Positions 61,062 through 64,000 of a stretch of DNA of 64,000 bases are shown here, piece after piece. The DNA comes from Shewanella baltica (lineage in GTDB: Bacteria > Pseudomonadota > Gammaproteobacteria > Enterobacterales > Shewanellaceae), in contig NZ_UGYM01000002.1 in the NCBI RefSeq assembly GCF_900456975.1, positions 930,001-994,000 on the forward strand, given 5' to 3'. The first letter of the stretch is position 1. Each line of letters begins with the position of its first letter. A program made the position numbers and the translations under genes. The notes under the pieces were generated by a model. The model searched no databases. It saw only the letters and a program-made list of their open reading frames with translations, and had not been told where the DNA came from.

Positions 61062-61121
61062 GTGAACGGCATTACGCTTTTGCGTCGTTTTTTTATGCTA
61101 ACAATTTACTAGAAACTAAAC

Positions 61122-61631
61122 TTAGGCGCCGTGCCAGTTACGCATTTGATTGGCTTCTTTAGACAATACAACCACTTCTGAGCGGGTCATACTATCTTGT
61201 AGGGCAAGCTTATTGCCATTGATGAGGATCCACAGATTACCAATGCCGAGCAGTGACCAAACGATGCGAGCGTAGGCCGTGATCATGCTTAAGTTTTGGC
61301 CGTTTGGATGTTGGATCTTAAGCCGCCAAGCGCGCATCCCTAAGGTTTGACCGCCCTTACTCCAGAACAAGGCGTAGAAAGTGCCAACACACAAGACGAG
61401 CCAGAGTTGATAAATACCATGGTAAATCGGCGTGCCATTGAGCGCGTCAGAGACATGCTCAAAGCCATTCATGCCAGCCAATCCTGAAGCGGTAAGGCCG
61501 TAGAAAATGCCAAAGCCCACAGCGCCAGAAACCATATAAGCGGCCACGGCTAACAGCGAATCGTAAACGGCAGCACCTAAGCGGCGAAAGAATCCCGCAC
61601 GGGGAAAGTTAGCATGTTCGGTATTGAGCAT
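61122..61631 (-). CDS. RDD family membrane protein
   Basis: Small inner-membrane protein of the RDD family, about 169 residues. The family Arg and Asp are in AGFFRRLGAAVYDSLLAVAAY (R...D) near 12-30. Membrane segments lie at about 25-50, 75-95 and 120-140. The block GGQTLGMRAWRLKIQHPNG near 97 is typical. Function is unknown; some relatives act in ion or osmotic tolerance. ATG 61631 with AGGA seven bases upstream is preferred over a GTG one codon earlier. Confidence 0.88.
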   Translation of the reverse strand: MLNTEHANFPRAGFFRRLGAAVYDSLLAVAAYMVSGAVGFGIFYGLTASGLAGMNGFEHVSDALNGTPIYHGIYQLWLVLCVGTFYALFWSKGGQTLGMRAWRLKIQHPNGQNLSMITAYARIVWSLLGIGNLWILINGNKLALQDSMTRSEVVVLSKEANQMRNWHGA

Positions 61632-61685
61632 CACAGTGTCCTGTTTTTAAAGTGCTTAAAGCGAATACAAAAATGAATAACCTGC

Positions 61686-61943
61686 CTAGGCTTCTGGTTC
61701 TTCGTCTCTAACAAAATGGATATTGCTAAAGCCAAAGCGGGCAAATTCTACTTTTCTGAATTCTTTTTCAGCCTTAGCACCCTTGCGCGACGTCATGGCG
61801 ACTTGTTGCTCCATGGCTAAAAATTTGGTCAGATCGATACCTTCGGCTTCGGCCACAGCTTCATATAAATCATGGTGTTTGTCGTAGCTAAAGGCGATAG
61901 TTTTAGTCTTACCTTTGAAGGTATAAGTGACTTGACGGGCCAT
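61686..61943 (-). CDS. DUF2960 family small protein
   Basis: An 85-residue soluble protein: MARQVTYTFKGKTKTIAFSY, then DLYEAVAEAEGIDLTKFLAM and C-terminal FARFGFSNIHFV. I take this as DUF2960, a family found in Shewanella, Vibrio and relatives with no known role. GGAGAGC lies just before the ATG. It is likely independent of the genes on either side, though all four small genes here run in the same direction. Confidence 0.75.
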   Translation of the reverse strand: MARQVTYTFKGKTKTIAFSYDKHHDLYEAVAEAEGIDLTKFLAMEQQVAMTSRKGAKAEKEFRKVEFARFGFSNIHFVRDEEPEA

Positions 61944-61972
61944 GGGTGAGCTCTCCTGAAATAAGTCTGAAA

Positions 61973-62323
61973 TTAATTAAATTCACTTCTAAAAATAAAA
62001 TACACAGCACCTAATATGCACAATCCTGCCCACAAATAATCGAGCTTCAATGGCTCTTTCATATAGAAATAGGCAAAGGGGACGAACAGACTTAAGGTGA
62101 TGACTTCTTGTAAAATTTTTAACTGGCCGACATTCATGACCGTGTAACCGATACGGTTAGCGGGCACTTGCAGCAAGTATTCAAATAGGGCGATGCCCCA
62201 ACTCACTAAGGCGGCGATAATCCAAGGCTTTGAGCCTAAGGTTTTCAAATGCCCATACCAAGCAAAGGTCATAAAGATATTGCTCAAGCAGAGTAAACCA
62301 ATAGTCGTTAGGGTTGGATTCAT
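61973..62323 (-). CDS. DMT superfamily membrane protein (DUF486)
   Basis: A 116-residue protein with four membrane segments: N-terminal LTTIGLLCLSNIFMTFAWYG, KPWIIAALVSWGIALFEYLL near 32, the conserved block VPANRIGYTVMNVGQLKILQ near 53, and LWAGLCILGAVYFIF at the end. These are DUF486 family hallmarks (a half-sized drug/metabolite transporter). It probably works as a dimer; substrate unknown. Its start overlaps the acetyltransferase stop (ATGA), so the two are co-translated. Confidence 0.88.
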   Translation of the reverse strand: MNPTLTTIGLLCLSNIFMTFAWYGHLKTLGSKPWIIAALVSWGIALFEYLLQVPANRIGYTVMNVGQLKILQEVITLSLFVPFAYFYMKEPLKLDYLWAGLCILGAVYFIFRSEFN

Positions 62324-62826
62324 CTTTCATCTCTATGATTAAATTTATAAATCATATACATGGCATCGTCGGTATAGCTGCCAAGGCACTTGTCTATGGT
62401 CTGAGGCTTAAAGCCCATTTTTAGCCAATAACTGTCGGCGCCTTGAACGGCAACGAGGGACAAGGAATTGAGATTATATCGATCCGCCAGCAGTGTTAAG
62501 CGGGTGAGTGCCTTAGCACCTGCGCCTAAACCTTGGGCTTTGGCTGAAAGCGCAATATCGTGCAGGTATAAAGTATCAGCCTTAGGTAAATCGGTGATGG
62601 GCTGATAGAGCGCTGGCGGCATATTGGTGGTCCAAGGGTGAGCCAAGCAATAACCGACAACTGAGCCATTTACTTCGAACACAAAACAGGACTGTGGCGA
62701 TACCTGCCATTTACTTTGCAGCACGTGCAATGGCTCAGGATCCAGTTGTGAGTAACACTCATCTTGGATTGCTAAAATGGCATCCCAATCCTGTGGGGTG
62801 ATTGCTCGCAGTAACATGGCCGACAA
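62320..62826 (-). CDS. GNAT family N-acetyltransferase
   Basis: A 168-residue protein with the GNAT fold: an N-terminal strand LLRAITPQDWDAILAIQDEC, then FVFEVNGSVVGYCLAHPW near 48. Strand 4 with the acetyl-CoA loop is LYLHDIALSAKAQGLGAGAK near 86 (Q-x-x-G-x-A type), and the C-terminal SLVAVQGADSYWLKMGFKP. Substrate unknown. It is the first gene of the pair with the DUF486 protein. The start may be three codons further in (MLLRA). Confidence 0.88.
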   Translation of the reverse strand: MSAMLLRAITPQDWDAILAIQDECYSQLDPEPLHVLQSKWQVSPQSCFVFEVNGSVVGYCLAHPWTTNMPPALYQPITDLPKADTLYLHDIALSAKAQGLGAGAKALTRLTLLADRYNLNSLSLVAVQGADSYWLKMGFKPQTIDKCLGSYTDDAMYMIYKFNHRDER

Positions 62827-62981
62827 TTATCCTGTTTCAAAAGTCCTGTTGAAGGAACTCCGTAGAAAGAGTCCTGATTCAAATAAGCTCGGCATTATAA
62901 CCTCAAGCGGCTTCAAAATGCAGGCTCCAGCGGCAATATAAAGCGTTTTAAAACCCGTATAAACTGAGCTTTCAGCGCTTG

Positions 62982-63309
62982 TATACCCAAACAACCTGAA
63001 GATGCAGGATTCAGCGGGAGTTTAACGCACTTTAGGCAAGGCCATTTATTGCTCCTGCATAAATGGCATTCACGCCATCCATGGCGATTGCGGTTATTTG
63101 CAGACCTAGCGGGCTAAGTTAAAAATAACCAACGCAGCATAAAGTGCGTTACCCCGTGGTTAACATCAGCCGCCGGGACGGAGCGCCTAGGGCACTTCAC
63201 TTTCGTGTTGCATCAATTCAAAAGGTGGCCGACATTCTGTCATTGATGCGCCTTGAATTGATGCACCCTAGGCGCTCTGAAACTCGACTCTTCAGGTAGC
63301 TTGGGTATA
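62982..63309. repeat. 328-bp non-coding element with terminal and nested inverted repeats (MITE-like)
   Basis: The ends form a 21-bp inverted repeat with two mismatches (TATACCCAA...ACCTGAAGA at 62982-63002 and its complement at 63289-63309). Inside: TAACGCACTTTA/TAAAGTGCGTTA (63023-63034, 63140-63151), GGTTATTT/AAATAACC (63092-63099, 63123-63130), GAGCGCCTAGGG/CCCTAGGCGCTC (63181-63192, 63266-63277) and TGCATCAATTCAA/TTGAATTGATGCA (63209-63221, 63253-63265), all perfect. There is no ORF. A fragment resembling its left end (ATGCAGGCTCCAGCGG) lies just outside at about 62919. This is probably a dispersed Shewanella repeat spread by a transposase in trans. Confidence 0.7.
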
Positions 63310-63323
63310 AGCGTCAGCAGCGG

Positions 63324-64000
63324 TTAAATGCCCAGATATCGTTGACGCAGGTGACGCTCAAGATATTGACCATTCAAGGTTTCGCCCGTTGCTTGGCGGA
63401 TCAGTTCATCGGTCGTGAGCAAGGATCCCTTTGACCAAATGTGCTCGCGCAGCCACTGGAATACCGAGTCCAACTTGCCTGCATCGATTAGGGCTTCAAT
63501 CGGCCCTAAGGCTTTTTCCATCGCAAAACGACATTGGGCGGCATACATGGCGCCTAAGGTGTAACTTGGGAAATACCCTAGCTCACCGACAGCCCAATGG
63601 ATGTCCTGCATGCAACCGTCGCGGTAATTGCCATCAGTATTGATCCCCAGTAATTGTTGCATCTGCGTCGACCAAAAATCAGGTAAATCATCGACGGTTA
63701 AGCTGCCATCGACAAAGGCTTTTTCTGCCTCAAACCGCAGCAAAATGTGGCAAGGATAGGTGACTTCGTCGGCGTCGACGCGAATAAGTCCGGGATTCAC
63801 GCGGGTATAATGCTGGGCTAATTCTTGGGCGCTGAAATGACAGTTAAGATGCTGCGCGATTTTAGGCTGCAACTGGCGTAAAAATGCCGGATTTGCCCCA
63901 AGCTGCATTTCGCAAAATAGACTTTGGCTTTCGTGGACGCCCATAGAACGTGCAAGCCCAGCGGGTTGACCGCGCCACGTATGAGGTAAACCTTGCTCGT
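63324..64000 (-). CDS. M32 family metallocarboxypeptidase (5' part cut by window edge)
   Basis: C-terminal 225 codons of a zinc carboxypeptidase of the Taq type. The visible frame starts EQGLPHTWRGQPAGLARSMG, followed by the M32 HES motif GVHESQSLFCE. Next comes EVTYPCHILLRFEAEKAFVD, then WSTQMQQLLG and the conserved DIHWAVGELGYFPSYTLGAM. The HEXXH zinc motif lies upstream, outside the window. The frame is open to the window end, so this is truncated by the window rather than broken. It lies 14 bp from the structured repeat. Confidence 0.93.
   Translation of the reverse strand, partial: EQGLPHTWRGQPAGLARSMGVHESQSLFCEMQLGANPAFLRQLQPKIAQHLNCHFSAQELAQHYTRVNPGLIRVDADEVTYPCHILLRFEAEKAFVDGSLTVDDLPDFWSTQMQQLLGINTDGNYRDGCMQDIHWAVGELGYFPSYTLGAMYAAQCRFAMEKALGPIEALIDAGKLDSVFQWLREHIWSKGSLLTTDELIRQATGETLNGQYLERHLRQRYLGI

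Larger units (their letters stand above)
59634..61096 (+). mobile_element. IS4-family insertion sequence, about 1.46 kb
   Basis: One transposase gene between inverted repeats that read ATAAAAAACGACGC-tttt-GCGTAATGCCG at the left and the complement of a near-identical sequence at the right (seven A instead of six). The ends are themselves short palindromes (GACGC/GCGT(A)). No clear target duplication is seen, so end positions are approximate. It lies between lptG and the RDD gene. Confidence 0.85.

Overview
The window is a stretch of a gammaproteobacterial chromosome, almost certainly Shewanella (S. putrefaciens/oneidensis type). The core gene order supports this: barA divergent from rlmD-relA, mazG-pyrG-eno, ftsB-ispD-ispF-truD-surE-pcm-nlpD-rpoS, mutS divergent from recA-recX, alaS-aspartokinase-csrA-tRNA(Ser/Arg), valS-holC-pepA divergent from lptFG. 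Small Alteromonadales-type proteins (DUF2960, DUF416/YjaG) and moderate GC agree. No tool was run; all calls come from reading the sequence and from knowledge of the families.

Layout. 1-11.4 kb: the 3'-truncated recN with two LexA boxes, an AEC transporter facing a LysR regulator, a small unknown gene, a yjaG-type gene overlapping the end of the hybrid kinase gene barA, then rlmD and relA. 11.4-27.6 kb: an accessory block between relA and mazG, the place where E. coli carries mazEF. It holds a REP-type tyrosine transposase with GC-rich palindromes, an unrecognised gene broken by a complete IS66 element with an 8-bp target duplication, a small AT-rich gene, a giant DUF4011/superfamily I helicase/nuclease/DUF3320 protein of the kind found in anti-phage loci, the methionine synthase pair mesX-mesD, and an aguA-amidase operon with an 18-codon leader ORF. 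27.6-38.3 kb: mazG, pyrG, eno and the ftsB-to-rpoS cluster, largely overlapping or closely spaced. 38.3-49.3 kb: mutS, LexA-controlled recA, recX (no ordinary start codon), alaS, aspartokinase, csrA and an eight-gene tRNA array (2 Ser-GCT, 6 Arg-ACG). 49.3-64 kb: valS and holC, separated from pepA by an IS3-family and an IS110/IS1111-family element, then lptFG, an IS4-family element, four small genes, a 328-bp structured inverted-repeat element and the 3' end of an M32 carboxypeptidase gene.

How the genes work together. DNA repair genes (recN, mutS, recA, recX) carry visible SOS control at recN and recA. Global regulators cluster here: BarA feeds the Csr system (csrA is in the window), RelA makes ppGpp, and RpoS is the stationary-phase sigma factor. 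The tRNA promoter has a GC-rich discriminator of the kind ppGpp represses. LptF and LptG export LPS. IspD and IspF make isoprenoid precursors.

Best candidates for new biology: (1) the giant helicase-nuclease with its small downstream partner in the relA-mazG block; (2) the structured non-coding end of the IS110/IS1111-type element, a probable bridge RNA; (3) the 328-bp nested inverted-repeat element at 62982-63309; (4) recX, whose reading frame runs back to the recA stop codon without ATG, GTG or TTG; (5) an 18-codon leader ORF whose stop lies one base before the amidase start; (6) a 37-codon minus-strand ORF between recX and alaS.
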